From contig JADNRY010000023.1 of the NCBI GenBank assembly GCA_015501585.1, positions 1 through 64,000 on the forward strand: a stretch of 64,000 nucleotides of DNA, given 5' to 3'. This DNA is from Rhodocollybia butyracea (taxonomy: Eukaryota > Basidiomycota > Agaricomycetes > Agaricales > Omphalotaceae). The notes under the pieces were generated by a model. The model was not told the origin of the DNA. It was given only the letters and a program-made list of their open reading frames with translations, and did no database searches. The first letter of the stretch is position 1. The number at the start of each line of letters is the position of its first letter. Position numbers and translations under genes: made by a program. This document shows, one piece after another, positions 33,191-44,624 of the stretch.

Positions 33191-34310
33191 TGAAAATGTC
33201 CTCATTCCTTCACGGTACATTCTATTAGTCGGCCGAATGTCTTGTTCTCTTTCAGTCTGGTTTTTTCTGAAACCAAACGCCAATATCGACCTGACGCGAC
33301 GCAATGATACAGACTCGAACACACGCCTCAAGACCTTGAAAATTATTCCTTTCACTGCTGCAAGATTTTAGTAGCTTTCAGTGCTTGAAAACACATCTAT
33401 CACTTCCTTTTTCTTTCCGACGCGAGATAATTGGACCGTATTTTTGCCCTTTCTAAGCTAGCTTTCAAGTCCACAGTCTAAATATCCCTTGTGCGATCAG
33501 CTGACGAGTCGTTCAGGCAGTTATGCCTTTAGTTTTTGAAGAAGGAAGGGAACATTCGGCCGCCGGCATGTAAACTACGTTCAGCAACCGTAAGTATCGG
33601 ATCGGGGGATGACTTTTGCCGACTTGCTCTTACCGAAAATTTAAACACTGATGCTCATATACATATTCAATCACAGGTGTTGTATCTAATCTCACTGCGT
33701 AGATAAAAGGTAATAACTGACAGCATATATGCAGTTGACTGCCTTGATAGTCGTGCAATTGCAAATTTCATATGGAATTTACATCGTCTCCACCTCTTGA
33801 AAGTCACATCGAGATCCACAGAGGTCAATGGAACAAGTTCAAAAGCATGTGCTGATCTCTCCAGTCCACTTAACCACTTGACCCTTCGGTTTCCCCTTAT
33901 CTAGATCTAACGATATGGTGTGTAGGAGATACACAACAGATTTTGGACAGTGCGAAAGTGTGAGTCTAAATATGTACCTTGTAGACAAAGATCCTTTGGG
34001 GGAGGGGAATGCTTCTGGGCTTATCCGATGGCCACTAGTTCCCTGTGTAAAACTTCCGTCCTTGCTACATTTAGATTTTCACTCAGCACTGAATCAACTG
34101 GCTGTTAACAGATGTTCTATCTGTTAAATTTTGGCAGACAGTATGCATGCATAAGATGCTATCTCGTAGCGCAATCCAGTTGATTCTGGGATCATGAGTG
34201 CAACAAATGACAGGTGACCAAATGGGAGTTCCCGCAAAGGCAGAAAGATAATCGATTATCAGTCAAGAAGTTCAAAATGAGTTCCTTCCATCCAATCTAA
34301 TCTGCCCTCT
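33191..34310. repeat. Right arm of the inverted duplication, first copy
   Basis: 33170-33370, 33540-33625 and 33690-34260 are reverse-complement relatives of 31260-31430, 31048-31130 and 30480-30930. ACAACAGATTTTGGAC and CTTCCGTCCTTGC are among the conserved words. Confidence 0.6.
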
Positions 34311-34319
34311 CAGGCAGTT

Positions 34320-34990
34320 CCACCCTTTGAAGGAGGGAAGAATTACTCGGCGTGTAAACTACGTCCAGCAACCGTAGGTATTGGATCGGAGGATGACCTT
34401 CACCGACTCGGACTTCCTCGTTTCACCGTCGAGGCCATTTCAACAATGACATTTGGCCAACTTATTCACGAATAAAGATTAATCCACTGATGCTCGACCA
34501 CATGTGGACATAGACAATCACAAGTGTCGCATCGTTAATCTCACTAAATAAAAGATAATAACTAACAGCATATACGCGCCTGTTCATTGTCCTCAGAAAA
34601 ATTCTAATTTCGAATGGGGGCCTGGGACCATCCGTACATCGACTTCCACCTCTTCAAGGGAGCAACCAAGTCAAGGCACGAGTTTGAAAGAATGTGTCTA
34701 CAGGGCTTAGGTGCCTATCTCTCCAGAATAGCTTCTTGATGTCCCCTTGAACTTTATGTGTACCCATCTAACAGTGTGGGAGATTTACTACAGATCTTGG
34801 ACTATGACTCTGCGAAAAGTGTGGGTTTATGTACCGATGAGCCTATCCGATGGCCACCTGTACCCGGTAGAGAACTTCCGTCCTTACTGCATTCAGATCT
34901 TCGTCCAGCAATGGCCTTTGACAGGTATCTCTGTCAGAGAGTATGCATATGAGAGACTAGCTTCTTAGCGCAATTTCTCCGATCAACGCC
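34320..34990. repeat. Right arm, extra direct duplicate
   Basis: A second direct copy of 33540-34260: GTAAACTACGTCCAGCAACC at about 34350, GAGATTTACTACAGATCTTGGAC at lower identity near 34780, then the AACTTCCGTCCTTACTGCA block. It makes the right arm longer than the left. Confidence 0.6.
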
Positions 34991-35360
34991 ACCATAATGA
35001 ATGCGCACTCCAGTTCAGTCTAGCATCACAAGTGCAACAAGTTGGCAACAAATGGGAGGAGTGTCCGCTAAGGTAGACAGATGATTTAACTTGATTTCAT
35101 TTCATCCAATTCAATCAGAAATAAACCTCCACATCGAAATTCCGATACGACGGCTTTTGTCATCACAAGAGAGCGAAGTGCAGGGAATTACACCAAATTG
35201 CAACCATTGGACTCCCTTGATCAGGCACATTTACATTTTAATCTGGCAACTTGAGCCAGAAGTAGTAGTAGAATTCTAGGGGGTGGAGTATGAGAATTGT
35301 ACACGACATGTGGAATATTATTGATAAGGTGAGGGCTATAAGTACTAAGGAATGAGTCCG

Positions 35361-35368
35361 TATATACC
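35361..35368 (+). promoter_or_regulatory. TATA-like element of the second small gene
   Basis: TATATACC lies about 120 bp before the ATG at 35487, upstream of a leader containing an apparent intron. The corresponding site of the 29773 copy reads CATATGTG on its own strand context, so that copy may have lost it. Confidence 0.4.
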
Positions 35369-35486
35369 CAACAAACTCGAAACTCCTTCCAAGTTACCCC
35401 AATTTATTTGCACTGAAAACTTGTCAACAAACTGTATGTTCATTGTCCATGGACTATCCTTGCCAAACTGAACATACTTATCCTAG

Positions 35487-35756
35487 ATGTCCATATTCAC
35501 TCGAGTCACTGGGCTTAGTCTGCAAAACCATGGGATTCACGATATCGAGGTTATCACACCTACTAGTCAATCCTCTACAGTGGCAGTTGGAAAAATAGGA
35601 TACTTCGGCGCTTCCGAAGGCGATTACACATGCCGTGATAAAGATGAAAACAAAATTGTCGCCACACTCAATCTCGACTCAGAGGGTACCGTTGTGATCA
35701 AAGGTGGATCGTCCGTTGAGGGAACCTCCTTCAATGTCATTAGCACCGTAAACTGA
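35487..35756 (+). CDS. Small unknown protein, 89 aa, family copy 2
   Basis: A single intact coding exon; the ATG follows CTTATCCTAG, the acceptor of a leader intron conserved with the 29773 gene. It shows the same beta-rich pattern: VTGLSLQNHGIHDIEVITPT, GASEGDYTCRDKDENK, then IVATLNLDS and GGSSVEGTSF. The residue order EGDYxCxDK is the best conserved motif of the family in this window. No signal peptide. Function unknown. It is inverted relative to the first copy, with homologous 5' and 3' flanks, so both come from one duplicated segment. Confidence 0.72.
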   Translation: MSIFTRVTGLSLQNHGIHDIEVITPTSQSSTVAVGKIGYFGASEGDYTCRDKDENKIVATLNLDSEGTVVIKGGSSVEGTSFNVISTVN

Positions 35757-36049
35757 CAATACTTCTTGTGGTATGTGGATTAAAGTAGAACTCAGTTTCC
35801 AGAACGTTGAGCATTCAATTTATTTTCAGTGGGTGAAGTTCTCATGGTGCCTTCAATATAAAGATCATAATCCAGTGCAGTTAAATAGTAAACTGACTAG
35901 AGACCAAATGTATTTGAACCGTGTTTTTATCATGCAATGAATTTAAGTAGTCACCAACCCTACTCAACCATGCTCAAGGAATCTTCCATCCAAGGCTTGA
36001 CCTCCAACTCGAATAAATGTCTGGTGCCCGTCCATTGACTCCATTTCTG

Positions 36050-36240
36050 GGTCAAGGCCTGGTTCTATTAAATAAGAGTCGATGTGAGCCTGTGTGAATG
36101 AAAGGATGATTGCAAGCTCAGAACCGATAAATTCACACAAGAGACTTGAAGTTGGGAGTAGTGGGAGCATCAGTGGCAACACGCGAATGTATTTCGCACT
36201 GATAGCAGTGAGACACATCATCATTATTACTCCGTAGTAT
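36050..36240 (-). repeat. Inverted partner of 28090-28290
   Basis: The minus-strand translation contains TAISAKYIRVLPLM and GSELAIILSF, parallel to the sequence at 28120-28250. Part of a 113-codon open frame (35964-36305) that I cannot assign to a family. Confidence 0.45.
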
Positions 36241-36584
36241 GTTCTGGGACCGATGGATTGTAAATCTAATAAGTACAATATAACAACGAGTCTGGTTTGT
36301 ATCAAAGATAAGTATGAACTCTGCCTGTAAATCCAATAAGTTGAATAAGTACAAAACTAAGATTACTAGTACCTAGACTACTAAGAGTTCAGTAAGTACT
36401 AATCAATAGTTAAGAAAATCACCCTCAGGAGCACTTAGTAGGGAGTGTAAGTACCTTGAGTGTACCAACTGAAGGAAGCGCGCCTCAGCTACTGAGATAC
36501 TAAGGACGGTCGAAATGGTGAGGTACTTACTATACATAAGGCCAAACTCGAATCTCGACGGGTCCCTCTTTCCTTATATCAATA

Positions 36585-37020
36585 TCAATGATCGACCTGA
36601 CAGACACTTGCAATTTTCGCAACATAGATTGAAAATGAGGAGTATCGCTTCAAGTTCAGCGACGTGCTATAATAGCCATCCCCAAGAAAAGTCTGACAAG
36701 TCCACAGACAGACACAATGTACCAACTTACCTTCCAAAGCCACTCGCGCCGCCGTGAACGGAGTCAGTTCGATAATCAATTATCAGCCTCAGTCGATAGG
36801 ATCACTGACTACAATTCAACTTGAACATACCTGCAACCGCAACCGGTGCTTCAAACTGAGCTCCCCAAGTCCCAATGATAGTCAAGGCTATAGAACTTAT
36901 GCCAAAGTTCGGGTAGTCATAGCTAGTGCGGGAGGTAAGAGTGGTGTAAGTGCCGTTTGTCCATTGCCCCAAGTTGAAGCGTCTTCCTTCCTTCAAGGTA
37001 AATCCACGAAATGACCACGC
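36585..37020 (-). pseudogene. Unknown gene fragment with GTWGAQFEAP motif, copy 2
   Basis: The minus strand reads FTLKEGRRFNLGQWTNGTYT, then SYDYPNFGISSIAL and GTWGAQFEAPVAVAG, followed by a GTATGT donor. A possible next exon, ELTPFTAARVALEG, is followed by GTAAGT. This looks like real exon sequence of a small beta-rich protein, but no start or complete chain is clear. A broken copy lies at 32860-33190. It may be a live gene with unresolved exons. Confidence 0.4.
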
Positions 37021-37059
37021 ATGCCGGATTCTTTTGCTTTTGACAGATGTTCTATCTGT

Positions 37060-37840
37060 CCTTTGACATACAGTATGCATATATGAGACGCTATCCCCTA
37101 GCACAATCCAGTCGAGTCTCAGCTACTCAAACACGTCTCCTCCGCGGCCGGACTTGAAGAATCAATATTTCATATCGCTGTAGAAAAATTGCAGCTGTGC
37201 ACGTATCTCCAAGCTCATCGTAATTTGAGTAGTAACTGACCTAAGTACATCCAGATCGACCATTGAACACGGATAGGAAAGAAGGATTCACATGGCATCG
37301 TCTCAGCCGTGAGATCTCATCATCTCAGATTGCATTTCTCAGGTGTTCCGGTAAACTACCATTTTCCCCGTTGGCCTCCTCTCGCAGTCGATTCTACACT
37401 CAATCAGGCCGGAGTCACGGCCAGAGGATGAACTTCACCGACTCGTCAACTCAACACCTATCTAGTACTCTTCAATATTACTTGGCACTTGGTACAATCA
37501 CGTTCAAGAATCAAACAAAAAAGGAGAACTTTCTTGTGACCGCTGGATGTAATCGGAGATGGAAGCTTATGTCGAAGCAGCCAAGTCGAAAAACATATCT
37601 TCCGTTGATCTGGCAGGTCCATTTCCATAAATGCTGCCTAGCACGCTCTGAACACATGCAGGGGCAGATGGTTTGTTCAAGGTCCCATCATAAGATAATA
37701 GACTGCCGGAATGCTAGGATGAATACTCTCCCTCTCCCCCTGACCCGTTAGCTGGGTCATTTGGTCGATTCGACTCCATCCTTTAAAAGCTCTGATTTAG
37801 CTGTACATCCGCAGCTTGAAATAAAACCACCCACTTCAAC
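37060..37840. other. Upstream region of the cassette gene; repeat remnants
   Basis: 37340-37440 is another diverged member of the repeat at 31048/33550/34350 (GTAAACTAC...GATGAACTTCACCGACTCG). The 162-codon frame at 37263-37751 crosses it and is not called. TTTAAAAG near 37786 may serve as the TATA element for the gene starting at 37841. Confidence 0.4.
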
Positions 37841-40800
37841 ATGCCAGAATTGGATGTACGTTGTAGCGCAGTAATATCTTTCTTCGCTATGTTCTAACAA
37901 TCTCTAAAAGGTTCGCTCGATTGTTGTCTCTAATCCTGGAGCAAAGGTCCCTTGGCGGATCTACACCACAAACATCGCTAAATTGGCGGAAATCTTAAAT
38001 GGGCTTGCATCAATTATATTTCCCACGCAATTCTTACTGGCCTTTACATCATGTCACAAGTTATGATAACCCTTCCGCAATCTCGCATATCCTTGCAATG
38101 ACTTGGAACGTCAGCGCAAGGCTCGTTAGGTCCTTGTATGGTCTTAGATTATAGGTACCTAACTTGTCAGGCCCTTGTATGGTATTAGATCATAAGTACA
38201 ATACTTGTCAACCCTTATATAGGTACATAGGGTTATCGCATTAATCGTGAAATGCAACAAGACAGAAGTGTCTACTCGGAGACTAAGGTAGCTGAATGAA
38301 CATGCCCCCGCCGCTGTGGTATACCGTAGCATTACTTGGCCGAGTTCTACTACTGACTCACGAGTCACCATCCATCTGAGTCTTCGGTTTAGCTGCACAC
38401 TGAAGGATGGGTTTGGATAGTCATACGATAGCAGCGGAAGCATGTAGTTACATTGATGGTGACGAAATATCCTAACTTGTTTGGATGGAGGGAGATGCAT
38501 GTCCTATAAGTTCTGGGGCACTTGTACATCTCAGTCTCCCGCGCCTGCAACTTGCGCGGGGGCCTGAGTCACAAGGGCTTCTCAACCCAGGTCCCACTGC
38601 GAGTGAAATTAAATGCGAGCCGGTGATGCGGTACCTCCGGTTGGTCGCATCCTGTCCGCGCGTCCAGAGAGGTTCAGAGCTCTACCGTCTACACAACACA
38701 CAACTGTTTGGATATTTTTCTCTACAAAGACCGCTGTCTTCGTGAATATATTCACACTGGTACATGGCACTACCTGGCACTACCTGTGAGTTTCAGACTG
38801 TTTTATGCGAGGAAATACAGTGCCTCCGGCACCCGCACATGTGGAGTACGGGACGCGATCACCTGCCCCTACAAAATCTTTGTTGATCGTAAAAATCATA
38901 CATAAGGGAGAAATCAACCAATCTCTTGTTTCCCGTACACCACCACCATCGAGTCGTTGAACTTCCCCCAAGTCCAGAACCCAAATGCTTCCAAGGTTTG
39001 AAGATGACCGCAGCGGACAACATATCACATTCCTTGCTTGGTAATTCAACGCGTTACCTTTCTACTTCTTATTGACCATTTTGATAGGATTCACATTCAA
39101 CTTCGACGCCACTAGTTCCGCTGTCCGCACAAGGCTGAATTCGAGGTGCGTATACTTTCCCCTCGAAGCTTTCTTTGCTGATCATTGCGCAAACAGATTT
39201 ATTGTACAACGATCAAGTCATCCCCTCGCAGGCCCATGAAATTCTCAAAGTTACCCCCCATTGAGGCTCATGCCATCGCATATGCGGCCGTTCAATGGCT
39301 GTTACTAGTAGGCGCGATTGTCTATTTTACCGGTTTGTAGCTCATGTGCCCTTTTCAGCTGCATTTGCTCTCTTAGGTGCACCGCAGTGCCTTTGTATGA
39401 ATGGCTACAAAATATAAGTACGTTGTATTACATTTTCTTTTGTAACATTTGTCCAATAACATTTTTATGCAGTCGCACATTCGCTGGTACGTGATCTGCC
39501 GCCAACCGCCGTGGAAGCCTCGACTCAGATGTCGCGTAGGGGAACTGTAGTCAGGACCGCTTGTACATCTAGCTCTGCCTCACCATAACCGTACTGTATA
39601 TATTGTATTCGAATGAACATGCTATTTGTTTTACTCTTTTATTGTGTGAATCCGATTCCCTACTACTCCTACAATTATGGTCTACTAAGCTTATAGGGTA
39701 GTAAGATTATATCGCACTTAAATCACAATACTTAGGCAAGGTTATTACTGAATCCCAGTAATAATGGGAGAGTACAGAAGGATCACATCTAGATACAGGA
39801 TGTATATAACCTTGCGATGACCTTGTGAGATGACCATGTGATTGTCAAAAGTGGTGGTGGATTGTGTGCGCTCGCTTTGTGCGGGTGATATCTTCACAAT
39901 ATTGCCAATACCTTATATTGATTGTACGCATCACAAGGATGTATAATCACTCGGGAGATTTCCGCCAATTTAGCGATGAACGCTTACTGGGCGCCCGTTG
40001 GCCCCCAACTCCAACCTTATGAGGTTCAACCTGGGAATACTAAGGAAGTTTCCTTTAATCTCATTGATCCCCTGGGTATCATCGGGGAAGGCTACACAGT
40101 TAGTCACGCCTCCTTCCCAAAGGAGTAGAGTAGATGTTGACTGGGCTATAGTTTCAAGTTCAGGTTCTGAATTGGCTCCCAGATACTGATTTTAACAACC
40201 AACCCTTGAACACTAATCCCACCTGGCTCACCTTCAAAGATGAGTCCGAGAATGAAGCTGTATATATCGTCTCAGGAGACCCAAAGACACCCACTATTAC
40301 TTTCAAGGAGATTCGCCCTTTTGGAAATGTACGTTATGACGGTACTAGAAGTTTACTCGAACTTCGATGATCTAACAATTTCCTTAAGACTCGACAGATT
40401 ATTGTCTCCAATGATGGAACGGTCAATGCAACTGTCTATGCCCGTAATGACCGTGGTGGGATTCTCCAAAGTCTTAAACCTGATGTTAAGGCTCTAGAGA
40501 AGAATGTTGTTATTGATCTCACCAAGTGCCAGTGGCTGAACGACGGCGTCACGGTTAGTCTCCTTCCTGGAAGTCTTATGGTAAACTTGAAATAGAGCTG
40601 ACTCCCGGACTATGAGAAGTTCCGACTTGAAATCGCAGAACATACAGACCCCACCTGGCTCAAATATAGGAAAGACTCCGAGAATGAGGCTGTATATACT
40701 GTCACATACAACGCAGGCCAACAATACGTCTCTTTCCAAGGGCTTCGCCCTATCCCCGATAACCCATCGCCGCCACTGGCCCAAAATGTACGTTACTAGC

Positions 40801-41698
40801 TTTGTTTTTTTTCAGTCCTGCTCTAACAATTGCCAAAAGGTTCGCCAGATTACACTCCTCAACAGTGGATCATTCATTTCCACCATTTACTCTATCAACG
40901 CCAAAACTGAGCATGTACTTGTGCCTGATGTTCCGGTTTGGGTCGGGAGTCTTGTCTATGATCTCACCACGACCGATTGGCTGACGAACGGAGACACGGT
41001 TAGTCTCCTTTCGGGGGGTTTTGGGAACAAATGGGTGCTGACTTCACAATAAGTTCCAAGTCAAAGTTATCTGTGCAACCACGGAGGCTCCAAGTACCGA
41101 CCCTACTTGGCTCACATTGACCAACGACGCTATGAATGAGGCTGTATATACTATCACGGGTGATCCAACAACACCTGTCATTTCTTTCAAGGAGATTCGT
41201 CCTATCGTTGATACCCCGCCTCTTGAAAATGTACGTTGTGCAGTATTAGTTTTTTTTTTTAAAAAAAAAGCTATGGTCTGACGATTGTCAAAAGATCAGC
41301 CAGATCTCTGTCTCTGACAGTGGAACGTTCATTGCCACCATATACTCTATAAACACCGACACTCAGCACGTACTTGAGGCTGATATTCAGGTTGAAGTCA
41401 AGAATGCTGTCTTTGATCTCACCAAGGTTCATTGGCTGAAGGACGGGGACGAGGTTAGTCACCTTTCTAAAGGTTTTGCGATAGAGTTGGATGTTGACTC
41501 CACAATTTAAAGTTGCGCCTTAAAGTGACCTGTACGACCTCCAAGGCTCAAAGTACTGATGCCACCTGGGTCAAATTCACCAGCAAATCCAACAATGAGG
41601 CTGTATACGAGATCTCAGGCAGCGCAGACAAGCCCAACATTGCTTTCAAGATGCTTCGTGCTATTGGCAATACCGCTGGTCCAATAGTCAGTGAATAA
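37841..41698 (+). CDS. Unknown four-cassette protein, first cassette split by a 2-kb insertion
   Basis: Exons: 37841-37855, 37911-37972 continued at 39981-40098, 40152-40328, 40389-40553, 40620-40787, 40840-40998, 41054-41230, 41295-41453, 41513-41698. Every intron is in phase 0. Without the insertion the chain would be 461 aa. After MPELD come four repeats of two exons each. Exon type 1 has a (V)RQIxVSxxGTxxATxY motif and ends WLxDGxT; type 2 has DPTWLTF, NEAVYxxSG and ISFKEIRP. Introns after type 1 start GTTAGTC; those after type 2 start GTACGTT. The repeats look like about 110-residue beta domains. No signal peptide or membrane segment; family not recognised. The insertion 37973-39978 lies inside the first type-1 exon and would stop translation, so this allele is probably inactive unless a start downstream is used. 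Confidence 0.75.
37973..39978. mobile_element. TIR insertion element, about 2.0 kb, inside an exon
   Basis: Perfect 23-bp terminal inverted repeats start CATCGCTAAATTGGCGGAAA (37973-37995) and end with the complement (39956-39978). The flanks share AA (or AAC, if the border is shifted by one base), so a 2-3 bp target duplication is likely. Removing 37973-39980 restores the cassette gene frame exactly. No transposase is recognisable. A short spliced-looking frame (39236-39332 joined to 39377-39417) encodes a possible one-TM peptide (AVQWLLLVGAIVYF). Superfamily uncertain; a 2-3 bp duplication is compatible with CACTA-like elements. Confidence 0.85.
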
Positions 41699-44624
41699 AT
41701 CTTGATTCTATTTCGTGTCTTACTATGAGTGATAGGGCTCGGACTGAAGCATGAAGGCTTGAAAGTGCATACATTGAGATTGTCAGTAAAGCAGTCAGTA
41801 AGGGACTGCGAGAGACGTCCTGGGTATTGGACATGGAGAGTGAGTACGAAACACGAAGTAACTTGATGATAACCTTGATCAATGACTTTGCAAATTTCCT
41901 GAATTCAACGAATCTGAGTCCTTGTCCTCTGCTATCAGCAAGATCGCTGTTCTCGGTTCCATTGTGTTTGAGCAGAGCGAGGGTACAGATTGAAACCTTC
42001 GGCCTTGGTGGAAACATGTTGCTTGAGCGAATAGCTGTTTTCGCTTTCTGAACAAAGACCGCAGTGCTCTTAGCTCAGAAAACGGGCCCAGAAGTTCCAC
42101 GATGGTATCCATTCACAAAGAATGCGACTTGATGAGTGTCTCGGATGAGCATTCGGATGAGCATTAAGACCTTTTGCTGGAATCACGGAATACCAAGAAA
42201 CTGAATGGTTCGAAGGTTTTCGGGCGATGTGAAGTGCAGCGAGTTCTAGGACATATCCTCGTTCTAAAAAGACTGGATATTGAGCACCTGTGAGAAGCCG
42301 CGGCTGTCTCAGAGCGAAGATTCTAAGTAGGCTGAGAGATGGACGATAATCGATAAAGAAAGAGAGGAATGGATGGACAGGGAAGAGAAGGAAGGAACGG
42401 TCAGCATCTATAGAATTCGCATCGACGACACTCACTTCCTAAAACACATGGGAATGCTTCGGGTTGTGTTCTCCATTCTCAGAGATCTCATGGTTCACCC
42501 CTTCTATTGCAACCGGGTCGGTTACCTTCTCACATGCACGTCCGCTTGGCGCAGCGCGAAGTGAGCTTGTTGTCGTGCAGTGAAGAGTCGGCACGGAAGG
42601 AAAGAAGGAAAGAAGATGGAATCTAGCCTGTTTGGCGTCGGTCTAAAATTCTGTTAAGAAACAGTGCGATAAAGTACAAGTAAGCTTACAGTATGCTTTC
42701 CCTCATAGCACCAGCCATCCAGAGGACCCATGTCAACATCACCATCCTCGGTTTGACTGCAACAGTTCCACAGAGTCTAAGACTGAGTACTGAGTGTCGA
42801 CACCTTGCCTCCATTGAACGCGTTCGACTAGAGCACTGTCATCATCACAGGATACCAAACCGAGGCTCAACGTTGAATTTTATGGCAACGCATGCAGTGC
42901 AGCCGTGGTCCGTAGCCCAAGTTAACAAAGATGGCGGATTCGGAACAGGCTTTGAACTACAAGTGGCTGGATTAAGTGCGCTAGAGTGTATATGAGTCAA
43001 GGAGATTATCTGGCGGCGGAGAGAGTTATCAGTGGAAATGGCCTGTGGAATAGCGTGCTTGCGTTGGATAAGATGTTATAAGAGAAGAAGTTATCGATTG
43101 TCGGTGGACAAGGCGCAGTGAGAAGATCACATGAGCAACAACCTCTCACATGCATACCGTTTGCGTGTTTTTACTCGTGGACAACGACAGCAACACTTAC
43201 AGATCTCAAGTGCTCTATGCCATGCTGGAACCTCAGGTGTCTTCTGTTTTTCAACGGGACGAGACCACAAGCAGGAAACTGGGACTTCATGAAATTCGGC
43301 AGTTCTCTGCTCTGCACGTAGTTCTTCACATCCACCTTTGCATCAACGAACGCAATACAGCTCAATCTGCGCCATTTCTAGTACTTGCTGACGCTGTTCC
43401 CAAGCTCGTTCGACTCAGGGCTCGCATATCCCCCTTCAGCCACAGCATCACCAAGACACCAATGTACCCGCTTCTTCTCTTCACGATGTCACCCTTTCTT
43501 CTCGTCTTCGATGCTCGCATCAATGCTACGCCTATCTCAGAGTCAGGGAAGCTATCGTCATCACCAGTCGGAACGATCCGATGCGTTACTCAAGACCTCA
43601 ACTACCCCGTCCGAGCCGTAAATCTATGGATTTTACTGGACGCTTGCGATGAAAAGGTGGACGGGCTGGAAACACAGATGGAACAGGTTCATTCATAAAC
43701 TCAGCTCACCTTAATCGACCTTCCTTTCTCCAACGTTCCAACACTCTCTCAGCACCAACCCAGTTCAATCCAGGTCGACGGATAGTACGCGTCAAGGTCA
43801 AGGATATAATGCCTCAGCAGTCCACCACCTTTTAACTTACAAGATGGGATTCAAAGATGTTGATTTGGTGAAGCAGAGTTCAAGTTGATCAACTTAGAGT
43901 AGTCAAGGCAAGGGATCGTGGCCCCTCAAGCCTCAGGTCTCACGCTGTCTTTCAGCTTTCTTTCTCGTCCCATCTTTATAACGCTAACCCATTGTGTATA
44001 AGTACAAATACCGCATAATCATTTTCACTGCATTGACCTCATCCCAAGTACTTTAACACCTTCAGCCCTGTAGATACGTCGATGCACTTCCAACTCTGTC
44101 CACTTTACAAGCCCCGGTCCCTCTGATTCCCATTCACCTCTCTGATATACATCGTCCCACAGTTCTCCAGACTCAAGTGGCTCAAAGTTCAACTGTCAAA
44201 CTCAATCCAGATCTCCGAATCGTAAGGTTACATACTACATATGTACCAAGCCCGAAGGAACTGAAGTTGTTGGACGCTGTAGTGAGGAGGGAGAAAGCGA
44301 TGGAATGATATGTATGTGAAAGTGAAGGGATTGGGGAAGGGAAAGGAGGTAAGTGGCACTTGATGGATAGCGAATGGCGTTTTCAGGTTATCAGAGGTAA
44401 AGCGATACAGTACAGACCATCCGGGAGCTTCCAAATTCTTGATTCATTTTACTCAGAATGGCGGAAACGATGTAAGATTTCCCAGTCGATGGATTTGCGA
44501 CTCCTATCTTCCCATTTTAGAGCTACTCAGCACAGTCGAACAAAGGAAAGCATGATATTGGAATCATTGGATACATATTATGGGATATCAATAGTACAGT
44601 ACTGTAAAAACTGCCACTGAGACA
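41699..44624. other. Left flank of the duplicated giant-gene segment; no gene recognised
   Basis: Open frames here (121 codons minus at 42070-42435, 182 codons plus at 43150-43698) have no recognisable domains. 42160-42480 is homologous to 55060-55310, and 43600-43650 (GCCGTAAATCTATGGAT) to 55637-55660. So this stretch belongs to the segmental duplication, with more sequence retained than in copy B. Confidence 0.5.
42160..42480. repeat. Flank of the tandem duplication, copy A
   Basis: Shared with 55060-55310 in the same orientation. On the minus strand both encode GYVLELAALHIARKPS / GYVLEITALPIARRPS. On the plus strand both encode VSIYRNRIDNTHLLQ-like words. It may be part of a decayed gene. 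Confidence 0.6.

Noticed and set aside
37263..37751. 162-codon open frame on the plus strand
   Set aside because: Crosses a member of the degenerate repeat family (31048/33550/34350) and has no domain.
43150..43698. 182-codon open frame on the plus strand
   Set aside because: Not preserved in the homologous flank near 55500-55700 and no recognised family; likely chance.
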